In this document: positions 28,235 to 38,056 of the stretch, piece by piece
How the letters are laid out: every line of letters starts with the position of its first letter
Position numbering within the stretch: position 1 is the first letter of the stretch
Origin: an uncultured Pelagibacteraceae bacterium
GTDB taxonomy: Bacteria; Pseudomonadota; Alphaproteobacteria; Pelagibacterales; Pelagibacteraceae
DNA length: 64,000 bases
NCBI GenBank assembly: GCA_902624885.1
Contig: CACNZU010000002.1
Coordinates: 62,001-126,000 of the forward strand
Direction: 5' to 3'
Position numbers and translations under genes: made by a program
Notes under the pieces: model-generated
The model's input: only the letters and a program-made list of their open reading frames with translations
Databases searched by the model: none
What the model was told of the DNA's origin: nothing

Positions 28235-29110
28235 ATGAAAAAAAGAAAACTCGGGATAATTGGAGGTAGCGGCCTTTACAAAATGGAAGGCTTTAAAAAA
28301 ACGAAATGGAAAAAAATAAACACGCCTTGGGGAAAACCTTCAGACGAGATCTTGATAGCTCACTTTGAAAAAGAGGAAATCTGTTTCATTCCTCGTCATT
28401 CAAGAGGGCATAAAATAAATCCAACAAATATTAATTTTAGAGCTAATATTGACGCAATGAAACAGCTGGGAGTTACTGATATCATCTCTGTCTCAGCGGT
28501 TGGATCACTAAAAGAGAACTTGGAGCCAGGAAAATTTGTGATAGTTGATCAATTTATAGACAGGACTTTTTCAAGAATTAAAACATTTTTTAATGAGGAA
28601 ATTGTCGCTCATGTCTCCATGGCTAAACCTACAAGTCCTGGATTAGCAAAGTGTTGTGAGGGAGCATTAAAAAAATTGGACATAAAATATCAGACCGGGG
28701 GAACATACGTTGTCATGGAGGGACCACAATTTTCTACTTTAGCCGAGTCAAATTTATATAGATCTTGGGGGGCTGATGTAATTGGAATGACCAATATGCC
28801 TGAAGCAAAATTAGCTAGAGAGGCAGAAATAAGATACAGCACTGTTGCTATGGTGACAGACTACGATTGTTGGCATCCTGATCATGATGAAGTTGATGTT
28901 AGCATGGTAGTTCAAACTTTAATGAAAAATGCAGCAAATGCACAAAATATGATCAAAGAAATAATAAAAACATTTAAAGACTATTCAGTAGAAAAAGATC
29001 CTGCAAACGATTGTTTAGATGTCGCTATAATTACCGATCCAAAGTTAAGAACAAAAAAAACAATAAAAAAATTAAAAAATATTGCTGGAAGAGTTTTAAA
29101 TAAAAAATAA
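28235..29110 (+). CDS. mtnP: S-methyl-5'-thioadenosine phosphorylase
   Basis: KLGIIGGSGLYKMEG; FIPRHSRGHKINPTNINFRANI; YVVMEGPQFSTLAES; VIGMTNMPEAKLAREAE. Confidence 0.95.
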   Translation: MKKRKLGIIGGSGLYKMEGFKKTKWKKINTPWGKPSDEILIAHFEKEEICFIPRHSRGHKINPTNINFRANIDAMKQLGVTDIISVSAVGSLKENLEPGKFVIVDQFIDRTFSRIKTFFNEEIVAHVSMAKPTSPGLAKCCEGALKKLDIKYQTGGTYVVMEGPQFSTLAESNLYRSWGADVIGMTNMPEAKLAREAEIRYSTVAMVTDYDCWHPDHDEVDVSMVVQTLMKNAANAQNMIKEIIKTFKDYSVEKDPANDCLDVAIITDPKLRTKKTIKKLKNIAGRVLNKK

Positions 29111-29115
29111 TTTCA

Positions 29116-29556
29116 ATGCCAACTTATACGGTAAAATATTCAAATATAAATCTTTCACAAAAACAAAAAAATTCTATTGCGAGTGATATAACGAGTACTC
29201 ATAGTAAATATACAGGAGCAAATACATTTTTTGCCCAAGTAATTTTTCAAAAAAATCAAAAGAATTCTCATTTCATGGGTGGTAAATTAGTAAAAACTAA
29301 AGAAATTTTCTTAAATGGACAAATAAGATCTGGAAGAACATTAAAAGTCAAAAAGCAACTCATTTTAGGTTTAAGAAAAATTTTGATTAAGAATACAAAG
29401 TTGCAGAGTGACTTTGTATGGGTTTATTTAGAAGAATTATTACCAGATCAAATGATTGAGTATGGCGAGGTTTTGCCTAAATCAGGACTGGAAAAAAAAT
29501 GGTTTAATTCGTTATCACCAAGTTTAAGAAAAAGATTAAAAAAAATGGAAAAATAA
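29116..29556 (+). CDS. Tautomerase-like protein
   Basis: MPTYTVKYSNINLSQKQKNSIASDITSTHSKYTGANTFFAQVIF; N-terminal Pro after Met as in tautomerases. Confidence 0.65.
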   Translation: MPTYTVKYSNINLSQKQKNSIASDITSTHSKYTGANTFFAQVIFQKNQKNSHFMGGKLVKTKEIFLNGQIRSGRTLKVKKQLILGLRKILIKNTKLQSDFVWVYLEELLPDQMIEYGEVLPKSGLEKKWFNSLSPSLRKRLKKMEK

Positions 29557-30627
29557 ATGAAAATAGAGGGTAAATCATACAAAACTATTTGGTTTAAGAA
29601 TAATTTAGTAAAAATCATTGATCAAACAAAACTTCCTCATCAGTTTATCATTAAAGATTTAAAGACCGTAAAAGACGCAATAAATGCTATTAAAAGAATG
29701 GAGGTGAGAGGCGCTCCATTAATCGGTGCAACAGCTGCCTATGGTTTAGCTTTATCTATAATCGAAAAAAATGATTTATCTTTTCTAAAGAAATCGAGTG
29801 AGGAGTTAATTGCATCAAGACCCACCGCAATCAATCTTAAATGGGCAGTAGACAGAATGATGAGAAAGCTTTCTGGAGTTAACAATAAAGATATATTGAA
29901 AATAGCTTTAGATGAAGCAAAAGCGATTACAGAAGAGGATGTAAAATTTTGTAAAAACATCGGTTTGAATGGTCTTAAACTTATTGAAGACATTGCTAAT
30001 AAAAAAAAAGATACAGTTAATATTTTAACTCATTGTAATGCTGGATGGTTAGCAACTATAGACTGGGGAACTGCTACATCGCCAATATATCATGCTTACC
30101 AAAAAGGTATAAAGGTTCATGTTTGGGTGGATGAGACAAGACCACGAAACCAAGGAGCTAATTTAACTTCATATGAATTAAATGAAGAGGGGATATCAAA
30201 TACTGTAATTACTGATAACGCTGGGGGTATACTTATGCAAAGAGGGCAAGTAGACATGTGTATTGTTGGGACCGATAGAACTTTATCAAATGGAGATGTT
30301 TGTAATAAAATTGGGACTTACCTAAAGGCCTTATCAGCAAAAGATAACAATGTCCCTTTTTATGTTGCTTTACCAAGTTCAACGATAGACTGGAGCATTA
30401 AAGATCATAAACAAATTCCCATCGAAGAGAGAAATTCAGATGAGTTATCCCATGTTGAGGGAATTGATGAAAATAATGAAATTAAAAAGGTTAGAATTTA
30501 CCCACAAAAAAGCAAGTCATTAAACCTAGCCTTTGATGTAACACCTGCTAAACTAGTGACAGGTTTAATTACAGAAAAAGGAATTTGCGAAGCTTCAGAA
30601 AATGGATTGAAAGGTTTATTTAAGTGA
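29557..30627 (+). CDS. mtnA: S-methyl-5-thioribose-1-phosphate isomerase
   Basis: EVRGAPLIGATAAYGLAL; ILTHCNAGWLAT; VWVDETRPRNQGANLTSYEL; IVGTDRTLSNGDVCNKIGTY. Confidence 0.95.
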   Translation: MKIEGKSYKTIWFKNNLVKIIDQTKLPHQFIIKDLKTVKDAINAIKRMEVRGAPLIGATAAYGLALSIIEKNDLSFLKKSSEELIASRPTAINLKWAVDRMMRKLSGVNNKDILKIALDEAKAITEEDVKFCKNIGLNGLKLIEDIANKKKDTVNILTHCNAGWLATIDWGTATSPIYHAYQKGIKVHVWVDETRPRNQGANLTSYELNEEGISNTVITDNAGGILMQRGQVDMCIVGTDRTLSNGDVCNKIGTYLKALSAKDNNVPFYVALPSSTIDWSIKDHKQIPIEERNSDELSHVEGIDENNEIKKVRIYPQKSKSLNLAFDVTPAKLVTGLITEKGICEASENGLKGLFK

Positions 30628-31268
30628 GCAAATTAAAAGCTGAGGTTATTAAATATTCAAAAAAATTAAATATAACAAATCTATCTGCTTTAAGATCAGG
30701 AAATATTTCTGCAAGAGCTAAAGAAAAAGGAGAAGATGGTTTTTACATAACTCCATCCGGAAGACAGTATTCCTCTTTAAAACCAAAAGACATTATATTT
30801 GTTTCACTTAAAGGTGTTTATGATAAAAAAAAAGGAAAACCTTCATCAGAATGGAGATTTCATCAAGATATTTATGTGAATAAAAAAGAGGCAAAAGCTA
30901 TAGTCCACGCACACTCGACTTGTGCTACTGCAGTTTCAACTCATCAAAAAACTATTCCAGCTTTTCACTATATGGTTGCAGTAGCCGGTGGTGAGGACAT
31001 TAAGTGCAGTAAATACGCAACTTTTGGAACAAAAAATCTTTCTAGAAATATTATTAAAGCTCTAAAAAATAGAACAGCATGTTTGATTGCTAATCACGGT
31101 CAGGTTGCTTTCGGAGAAAATTTAGAAAAGACTTTTGAGCTAGCTCAAGAAATCGAAAATATTTGCCATCAATATATAAATGCCATAAGAATTGGAATAC
31201 CTAAGATTCTTTCGAAAAAAGAAATGAAAATTGTCTTGGGGAAATTTAAAAATTATAAAAAAGGATAG
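30624..31268 (+). CDS. Class II aldolase/adducin family protein
   Basis: LSALRSGNISAR...FYITPSGRQYSSL; AIVHAHSTCATAVS; CLIANHGQVAFGENLEKTFELAQEIE. GTG start overlapping mtnA. Confidence 0.85.
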   Translation: MSKLKAEVIKYSKKLNITNLSALRSGNISARAKEKGEDGFYITPSGRQYSSLKPKDIIFVSLKGVYDKKKGKPSSEWRFHQDIYVNKKEAKAIVHAHSTCATAVSTHQKTIPAFHYMVAVAGGEDIKCSKYATFGTKNLSRNIIKALKNRTACLIANHGQVAFGENLEKTFELAQEIENICHQYINAIRIGIPKILSKKEMKIVLGKFKNYKKG

Positions 31269-31274
31269 TTTTTA

Positions 31275-32315
31275 ATGATTAAAGTTGGTGAGCACATTAC
31301 CATTGATTTTCTTGGTGTTAAAAAAGATTATTCACCTGAATTTTACGAAAAGGTTATTTACAAAATAGCAAAAGCTGCAAAGGTTGAAATATTAAACGTT
31401 GCTTCTCACAAATTTGAACCACAAGGTTTTACCTTAGTTGCTTTATTGTCAGAAAGTCACTTTAGTTTTCATACTTTCCCTGAAAGGGGCGTAATAAGCT
31501 TTGATTTTTTTACTTGTGGAAAGGTAAACCCTAAAGTTGCTCTTAAAATTTTAAGAAAAGAGATAGACCACAAAAGGGTAGTTACCAATGCTTTTGATAG
31601 AAGTAGCATAGGTCTTTATGATGACATTTACAGTACGCCTGGACAAAAGAAATTTTATGTTGTCAAAGATGTTTTAGAAAAATTTACTTCTAAAGTTGGC
31701 CAATTTGTTGAAATAATGGATTTAGAAGAATTCGGACATGCTTTGTTTATTGATCATGAAATTCAAGTAGCTGAAAAAGATGAAAAGATTTATAGCTCAA
31801 ATTTTTTCAAATCTAGTTATGATTTAAGTAAAAAAAATAATAATATTGCGATTATTGGTGGGGGAGATGGAGGAGTAGCTAGGGCATGTTTAGAGAATAA
31901 TTCAAATTACATCGATTGGTTTGAATTAGATCCTGAGATTGTGGATGTTTGTTATCGCCATTTACCAAAAGTTTGTTCCAAAGTAAAAAAAAGCAATAAA
32001 ATTAAAACGTTCTGGGGAGACGCATTTAAAAGTATAAAAGAAATTGAAGACTCAAAATATGATAAAATTTTTGTAGATTTAAATGACGATCAATATTGTA
32101 TTGATTTAGCTAAAAAAAATATGAAAGGTTTAAAAAGAATACTTAAAAAAGGCGGTGTAATTACTGCTCAAGTCGGAAGCCAGGATAAAAAACCTAAACA
32201 AGTTGATAATTGGTGTAAGGTTTTAGGAAAAAGCTTTGGAAACGTTAAATTATCCGGGGCTTATATCCCTAGTTTTGACTGTAAATGGAATTTTGCTTCA
32301 TCTATAATGAAGTGA
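31275..32315 (+). CDS. Fused S-adenosylmethionine decarboxylase-spermidine synthase (SpeD-SpeE)
   Basis: N-terminal SpeD: LLSESHFSFHTFPERG (pyruvoyl Ser), DFFTCG. C-terminal SpeE: IAIIGGGDGGVARACLEN, DWFELDPEIVDVC, FVDLNDD. Confidence 0.9.
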   Translation: MIKVGEHITIDFLGVKKDYSPEFYEKVIYKIAKAAKVEILNVASHKFEPQGFTLVALLSESHFSFHTFPERGVISFDFFTCGKVNPKVALKILRKEIDHKRVVTNAFDRSSIGLYDDIYSTPGQKKFYVVKDVLEKFTSKVGQFVEIMDLEEFGHALFIDHEIQVAEKDEKIYSSNFFKSSYDLSKKNNNIAIIGGGDGGVARACLENNSNYIDWFELDPEIVDVCYRHLPKVCSKVKKSNKIKTFWGDAFKSIKEIEDSKYDKIFVDLNDDQYCIDLAKKNMKGLKRILKKGGVITAQVGSQDKKPKQVDNWCKVLGKSFGNVKLSGAYIPSFDCKWNFASSIMK

Positions 32316-33112
32316 TGTTCCGTGTTTCTTGTATTCAATTAAGATCAAATAATAATATACATTTTAATTTAGACAAAACATCAAAACTAATTAAAAAAGC
32401 AGTAAAGCAAAAAACTGATTTCATAATTACTCCTGAAGTTTCCTCACATTTCTCTTTAAACAAAAAGGAATTGTTAAAAATTTGTACATCAATGCAAAAG
32501 GATATTTACCTAAATGGAATTAAAAAACTTGCAAAAAGGTATAAGAAATGGATTTTGGTAGGCTCTTTGATAATTAAAAGTTCAAAAAATAAATTAGTTA
32601 ATAGATCTGTTTTAATTGATAGGAGTGGTAAAATAAGAACTTACTATGATAAAATTCACATGTACGATGTTGTTTTAAGCAAAAAAGAGAAATATTTTGA
32701 GTCAAAGAGTTTTAATCCAGGAAATAAATTAAAGACTTTCAACTTACCTTGGGGGAAGATTGGTTTAACCATTTGTTATGACCTTAGATTTCCAATTCTA
32801 TATAGAAAACTGGCTAAGGCGGGATCATTATTTTTAACTGTTCCATCTGCCTTTACCGAGACTACCGGCAGGAAACATTGGCATTCTTTATTGAAAGCTA
32901 GAGCTATAGAAAATTTTTGTTATATTTTCGCTCCTGCGCAAGGTGGAACACATTATAACGGAAGAAAAACTTTCGGACATTCATTAATAATTTCTCCAGA
33001 TGGAGAAATATTAAAAGAATTAAAGAAATCAGAAGGTGTGATCACAGCTTCTGTAAATCCCAAACTATCAAAAAATCTTAGATTAAGAATACCTAGCTTA
33101 AAGGATTACTAA
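32315..33112 (+). CDS. Carbon-nitrogen hydrolase (Nit1-like amidase)
   Basis: DFIITPEVS; YDKIHMYDV; GKIGLTICYDLRFPILYRKLAKAG; APAQGGTHYNGRKTFGHSLII. ATG overlaps speDE TGA (TGATG). Confidence 0.85.
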   Translation: MFRVSCIQLRSNNNIHFNLDKTSKLIKKAVKQKTDFIITPEVSSHFSLNKKELLKICTSMQKDIYLNGIKKLAKRYKKWILVGSLIIKSSKNKLVNRSVLIDRSGKIRTYYDKIHMYDVVLSKKEKYFESKSFNPGNKLKTFNLPWGKIGLTICYDLRFPILYRKLAKAGSLFLTVPSAFTETTGRKHWHSLLKARAIENFCYIFAPAQGGTHYNGRKTFGHSLIISPDGEILKELKKSEGVITASVNPKLSKNLRLRIPSLKDY

Positions 33113-33508
33113 TTATTCGTAGGATTTTACTTCTTTTATATTTGATCCAAGAGCATTGTTAATTGCTAATTTGATTTTTGCTCTTTCGTCATTAAATTTA
33201 TATACGCTTCTGGCAAGTTCGATAAATTTTTCGTCAAATTGACTATTTTTCTCAGCTAATCTTTTACCATCCTCTATATCCCATAGTTTTAAATTTATAT
33301 TTTTAAGATCATTTTTAAAACTCAAAATTTTACTTTCATTATTTATAAATTTTTTCAAAGTTTCATTTAATGAAATTAACTCTTTATTCACTTCTACTAA
33401 TTTTTCTTTATTACTTATTTTATCTTTTTTGATTTCTAAAATGGTAATTTTATCTATTAATTCGCCGGCTGATATTTCTGCCAATATTTTGTCCATTTTC
33501 TTGCTCAT
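33113..33508 (-). CDS. DUF6165-like hypothetical protein
   Basis: EISAGELIDKITILEIKKDKISNKEKLVEVNKEL...LKLWDIEDGKR...LARSVYKFNDERAKIKLAIN. Confidence 0.65.
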   Translation of the reverse strand: MSKKMDKILAEISAGELIDKITILEIKKDKISNKEKLVEVNKELISLNETLKKFINNESKILSFKNDLKNINLKLWDIEDGKRLAEKNSQFDEKFIELARSVYKFNDERAKIKLAINNALGSNIKEVKSYE

Positions 33509-33554
33509 ATTTATATTTGACTATATTAATCATTAAATATACTTCGAAATAACA

Positions 33555-34487
33555 ATGTCAAATATATTAATAATAAAACATGGATCTCTAGGCGATTTAA
33601 TTCAAGCAAATGGTGCTATTAAAGATATAAAAAATTTTTACATAAACAGAAAAGTATTTTTACTTACGGCTCAGCCTTACGCAATCTTTATGTCAGAATG
33701 TCCTTATTTAGATGGTGTCATAATAGACAAGAGGTTACCTAGATGGAATTTACTTTATCTAAATAATCTTAAAAAAAAACTTGCAAAATACAATTTTTCA
33801 AAAATCTTCGATTTGCAAAATTCAAGCAGGACTAAATTTTATAAAAAATTTATTTTAAAAAATATTGATTGGTCATCCACTGAAACTTCACTAGAGCCTG
33901 GTCAAAAAAAGAGTGATTTTGATAAAGATCCTGTACTCGATAGAATGGAAATTCAATTAAAAAAAAGTGGTGTGCAAACTGAATTTGTAAAAAATATAGA
34001 CTTAAATTGGGCTATATCAGATATCTCCAGGTTAAAAAAACAATATGCGAATAATGATTATATCTTACTATTTCCATTTTGCTCAAAAAAACATCCTAAA
34101 AAAAAATGGCCTTTTTTCAAAGATTTAATTTTACGACTAAAACAAGATTATAAAAATAAATATCCAATTCTGTTAGCTCCAGGACCAGACGAAATTAATG
34201 AAGCTAATGAGTTGAATGCTAAAGTAGTTTTAGATAATAATCAGCCAATTAATATTAAAACTTTAGTATCTTTAATAAGTAAGGCTAAATTTATCATTGC
34301 AAATGACACGGGACCCGCTCATATAGCTTCACATTTAGATAAAGCAGGAATTGTACTATTTGGAAGCCGCACGACTGCAAAGAAAGTAAGTATTGAGAAT
34401 TTTAATTTTAAAGCAATCAGTGTTGAAAATCTTAAGAATTTAACAGTCGAAACCGTTATAGAAAAAGTGAAGTCTAAATTAAATTAA
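33555..34487 (+). CDS. Family 9 glycosyltransferase (heptosyltransferase-like)
   Basis: ILIIKHGSLGDLIQANGAIKDIK; FIIANDTGPAHIASHLDKAGIVLFGSRT. Confidence 0.85.
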   Translation: MSNILIIKHGSLGDLIQANGAIKDIKNFYINRKVFLLTAQPYAIFMSECPYLDGVIIDKRLPRWNLLYLNNLKKKLAKYNFSKIFDLQNSSRTKFYKKFILKNIDWSSTETSLEPGQKKSDFDKDPVLDRMEIQLKKSGVQTEFVKNIDLNWAISDISRLKKQYANNDYILLFPFCSKKHPKKKWPFFKDLILRLKQDYKNKYPILLAPGPDEINEANELNAKVVLDNNQPINIKTLVSLISKAKFIIANDTGPAHIASHLDKAGIVLFGSRTTAKKVSIENFNFKAISVENLKNLTVETVIEKVKSKLN

Positions 34488-35559
34488 TGTAATTCTTGAT
34501 AATTTTATTCCAAGCAAAGCTTTTGGAAAACTCAAAAGCATTAGCACCGAGTTCTTTATATTGTTCGTTTGATAAAATTTTTAAAAGTGTATCGTAAATA
34601 GCATTTAAATCGTTACCATTACAAAGATATCCTGTTACACCAGATTTTATTGCATCCCCCTCACCGCCATATATTCCTCCAATTGACGGCTTCCCGTAGG
34701 ATGCAGCCTCAATATAAGTAATACCAAATCCTTCAACTGATTTTTTATAAACAACCGAAGGCATTACGAATACATCTGATTGTTCAAGTAAACCAACTTT
34801 TTCTTGTTCTGTAGAACTAAAAATTAATTCCACATTTTTTTCTAAACCTAATTCTTTTCTCAATTTCTCAAGATTTTTTCTCTCATCTCCGTCACCAATT
34901 GATACATATTTTAAATTTGGAAATTTTGGCAAAAGATTTTTAATTGACATTAAAATATTTTGATGGCTTTTACGCCCATCTAATCTGGAAACAGTAATTA
35001 GTTTTGGTGATGAATTTCCATAAATATTTTTAGAAAATTCTCTAGCTGCCTCACTGACGTCAAGAGGATAGTTACAACCAGGATTGATAACGTGAATATC
35101 TTTTAATCCAAGTTTTAAACCTAATTCCTTAGTAAATTTTGAATTTGCAATTATGAAATCTGCTTTTCCTAACGAATTTAAAACTCTTTTATTTAAAGAA
35201 GAGCCAACAGGATGATTTATTTCTTTTGAGTGAATTAAGCAGAAAGATTTTGTTTTCTTAAGGGTTTCTAAATCAATATTTTCAATACTTTTCCAATGAT
35301 CAAAGAAACATGCTCTTATTTGATTTTGTTTGATAAAATCTTTTACTAAATTAGCTTTTCTATACTTTCTAAATATTTTAAAACCTGAAATTCTTTCTAT
35401 ATTCAATTTAGAATTTTGATCATAAGTATTAGCGTTTTTATGATTATCTGCAAACACTTTTACTGGACCATGATTTGTAAGAGCGTTAGATAAACCCTCC
35501 ATTAGGTTCTGCATTCCACCAAGTTCAGGAGGAAAATTTCTTGTAGATACTAAAAACAT
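34474..35559 (-). CDS. Family 4 glycosyltransferase
   Basis: RNFPPELGGMQNLMEGL; LITVSRLDGRKSHQNIL; SDVFVMPSVVYKKSVEGFGITYIEAASYGKPSIGG. Confidence 0.9.
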   Translation of the reverse strand: MFLVSTRNFPPELGGMQNLMEGLSNALTNHGPVKVFADNHKNANTYDQNSKLNIERISGFKIFRKYRKANLVKDFIKQNQIRACFFDHWKSIENIDLETLKKTKSFCLIHSKEINHPVGSSLNKRVLNSLGKADFIIANSKFTKELGLKLGLKDIHVINPGCNYPLDVSEAAREFSKNIYGNSSPKLITVSRLDGRKSHQNILMSIKNLLPKFPNLKYVSIGDGDERKNLEKLRKELGLEKNVELIFSSTEQEKVGLLEQSDVFVMPSVVYKKSVEGFGITYIEAASYGKPSIGGIYGGEGDAIKSGVTGYLCNGNDLNAIYDTLLKILSNEQYKELGANAFEFSKSFAWNKIIKNYINLI

Positions 35560-36116
35560 TAATTAAACCACTTTATATTACACCCCATACTAGGAATTTG
35601 CTCTTTCGGACCAGCTTGAGTTTTAGAAATCATTTTCATGGCTACTTTTAAATCACTATCTCCACTTGAAATAGGTTTTAAATCTTTAAGCTCTCTAAAT
35701 CTTCCACGATATTGAAGTTTTAAATCTCTATTGTAACCAAAAAAGTCTGGAGTGCAAACCGCACCGTACTTTCTTGCTATCTCTTGTGTTTCGTCAATCA
35801 AATAATTCATTTCACCAAAATCATTTGCTTTTGCAAATTTAATCATGTTATCGAACGAGTCCTCCGGATAATTTTTAGTATCATTAGACATGATTGCAAC
35901 AGAGTTAATACCCTCTTTTTTTAATTCATTACAATCTATTGCTAAATCACGAATAATCGCTTTAACGTAAGGGCAGTGATTACAAATAAACATTATCAGT
36001 GTTGCTTTTTCACCTTTAACATCATTAAGGGAGATTATTTTGTTTTCTATTGATTTTAGTTTGAAATCCTCAGCTTTTTTTCCAAAATCGCATACTGGTG
36101 TCTTTGTTAAAGCCAT
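35559..36116 (-). CDS. Thioredoxin-like/AhpC-TSA (redoxin) family protein
   Basis: LIMFICNHCPYVKAIIRDLA; YGAVCTPDFFGYNRDLKLQYRGR. Confidence 0.85.
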   Translation of the reverse strand: MALTKTPVCDFGKKAEDFKLKSIENKIISLNDVKGEKATLIMFICNHCPYVKAIIRDLAIDCNELKKEGINSVAIMSNDTKNYPEDSFDNMIKFAKANDFGEMNYLIDETQEIARKYGAVCTPDFFGYNRDLKLQYRGRFRELKDLKPISSGDSDLKVAMKMISKTQAGPKEQIPSMGCNIKWFN

Positions 36117-36157
36117 AATATATTATAAGATAATTAATAATACATTACAGCAAATTT

Positions 36158-36661
36158 ATGATTTACGATGTTAACGGTCACACTCCAAAAATGGATCCAG
36201 ACAGCTGGGTAGCTTCTAATGCAGTTATCATTGGAAGAGTTGAATTAAAAAAAAATTCAAATATTTGGTTTAATGCAACTTTAAGAGGTGATTTAGAACC
36301 AATTATTATTGGTGAAGGTTCAAATATTCAAGATGGTAGCGTAATACACACAGATCCAGGATGTCCAACTATTGTAGGCAAAGGAGTTACAGTAGGTCAT
36401 ATGGTAATGCTACATGGATGTGAAATTTCAGATGATTGTATTATTGGAATAGGCTCAACTATTTTAAATAAAGCAAAGATCGGTAAAAACTGTATCATCG
36501 GAGCAAACTCATTAGTAACAGAAAATAAAGTTATTCCAGACAGATCACTCGTCCTAGGAAGCCCTGGTAAAGTAGTGAGACAAGTTACTGAAGAAGAGAT
36601 AGAACACATTAAAGAAAACGCCAGAGACTATGTTGAAAATATTAAAAAATATAAGAAATAG
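36158..36661 (+). CDS. Gamma-carbonic anhydrase family hexapeptide-repeat protein
   Basis: DSWVASNAVIIGRVELKKNSNIWFNATLRGDLEPIIIGEGSNIQDGSVIHTD; GHMVMLHGCEI; GIGSTILNKAKIG. Confidence 0.9.
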   Translation: MIYDVNGHTPKMDPDSWVASNAVIIGRVELKKNSNIWFNATLRGDLEPIIIGEGSNIQDGSVIHTDPGCPTIVGKGVTVGHMVMLHGCEISDDCIIGIGSTILNKAKIGKNCIIGANSLVTENKVIPDRSLVLGSPGKVVRQVTEEEIEHIKENARDYVENIKKYKK

Positions 36662-37448
36662 TTTTTTATTATTTTTTTCATTACTTATTTTTAATAATTC
36701 TTTAGCAAAAGAAATCACTAATCTTTCTTGGACAAAAAGTGTTTATGTAGGAAAAAAGCTTTCTAATTTTAAAGAAACAGTTTCTTCTCCTGCTTTAGGT
36801 AATAAAGCTTGGAAGATTACCTTGTTACCAAAAGATTGTGGAAGAGATAAAGAGGGAGATTACTCAGATTGTAAAAATAATGGCAGAGACCCTGTGGTTG
36901 GACATGGAGGTGGAGACAGAGCAAGAAGTGAATATTATAGTGATAAAAAATTTATTGGCGAGAAGTGGCATTCAGTTAGTATTTTTATTCCTAATAATTT
37001 TAAAAGTGTAGAGCCTGTTAGTACCTCTTTTTTTCAAATTTATGAGAGAAAAGAAGGTCCAAGGATGATGTTAAGAACAAAATATGGTTTTGTAGAACCG
37101 CGATATTACCCAGTTAATGGAATGGATTCTGCTGGAGTAAGACACAAAAATCTCAAGATTGATGATATGAGAGGAAAATGGACAACATTAATATTTCATA
37201 CAAAAATGTCAAAAAACCCAAACAAAGGTTTTATGAAAATGTATGTCAACAACACTCTTTACAACGTTTTTGAAGGACGAACTAGTTTCGGCGGGGAGCA
37301 TTATAGTAAATTTGGAATTTATCATAGTTGGATTAGCAGATGGAACGAAAAAGTGAAAGGAGAATACCCTAAACAGATTATATATTACGATAATCTTTTT
37401 AGGACAAATAAAAAAGAGAAATTATTGAAACTTATTCTAGATGATTAA
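36630..37448 (+). CDS. Secreted polysaccharide lyase/heparin-lyase-like protein
   Basis: Signal peptide; GGDRARSEYYSDKKFIGEKWHSVSIFIPNNF; GKWTTLIFHTKMS...MKMYVNNTLY...FGIYHSWISRW. Overlaps upstream gene by 32 nt. Confidence 0.6.
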   Translation: MLKILKNIRNSFLLFFSLLIFNNSLAKEITNLSWTKSVYVGKKLSNFKETVSSPALGNKAWKITLLPKDCGRDKEGDYSDCKNNGRDPVVGHGGGDRARSEYYSDKKFIGEKWHSVSIFIPNNFKSVEPVSTSFFQIYERKEGPRMMLRTKYGFVEPRYYPVNGMDSAGVRHKNLKIDDMRGKWTTLIFHTKMSKNPNKGFMKMYVNNTLYNVFEGRTSFGGEHYSKFGIYHSWISRWNEKVKGEYPKQIIYYDNLFRTNKKEKLLKLILDD

Positions 37449-38053
37449 GGGACTAACCAAGTAAATTTTTTAGAACCATTTAAATCAATTAAAGCTCTTC
37501 GATGACCTTTGGCTGCTAAATAAAGCCATTCAATACTTTTGATGTTACATCTAATGACGCAAAAGTTTTTATAACCGGCTTCACTCTCCTCTTTAGTAAA
37601 ATCAAAATTATCAAACTTATTATCTAAACCTGAAGTTGGTTTTTCAGACTCAGTTCCAGGTCCATTAGTAACTAAGTAACATTTTCTACTGATATGGCCT
37701 GTTTTTTCCCAAGACTCTCTTGTAATATCGTTATTATAATTTACTTCACATTCAGCTTTAACTCTAAGCTGTATTTTTTCTTCTTTACCATAAAATAAAA
37801 TAGAACACTTAGGATTCTTTTTTATTTTTTCAATTTTTGAAGATCTAATATCGCTATGGTACTGAATAAAATTATTTTGTTGATCTGCCTTTCTGAGAAC
37901 TACCACTCTTCCATCAAGATCCATATCATTTCCACAAATAAATACTGGAGTCCTAAACTCGGAAGATCTATCTTTGACAGCTTTTGATAATAAATCCCAG
38001 ATTTTTTTTTCAATCTCTTTTGAATCTTCGTAATAACTAACTGCTTCTGACAC
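37445..38053 (-). CDS. Pyridoxamine 5'-phosphate oxidase family protein
   Basis: GRVVVLRKADQQNNFIQYHSDIRSSKIEKIKKNPKCSILFYGKEEKIQLRVKAEC; IEWLYLAAKGHRRALID. Confidence 0.85.
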   Translation of the reverse strand: MSEAVSYYEDSKEIEKKIWDLLSKAVKDRSSEFRTPVFICGNDMDLDGRVVVLRKADQQNNFIQYHSDIRSSKIEKIKKNPKCSILFYGKEEKIQLRVKAECEVNYNNDITRESWEKTGHISRKCYLVTNGPGTESEKPTSGLDNKFDNFDFTKEESEAGYKNFCVIRCNIKSIEWLYLAAKGHRRALIDLNGSKKFTWLVP

Positions 38054-38056
38054 GAT

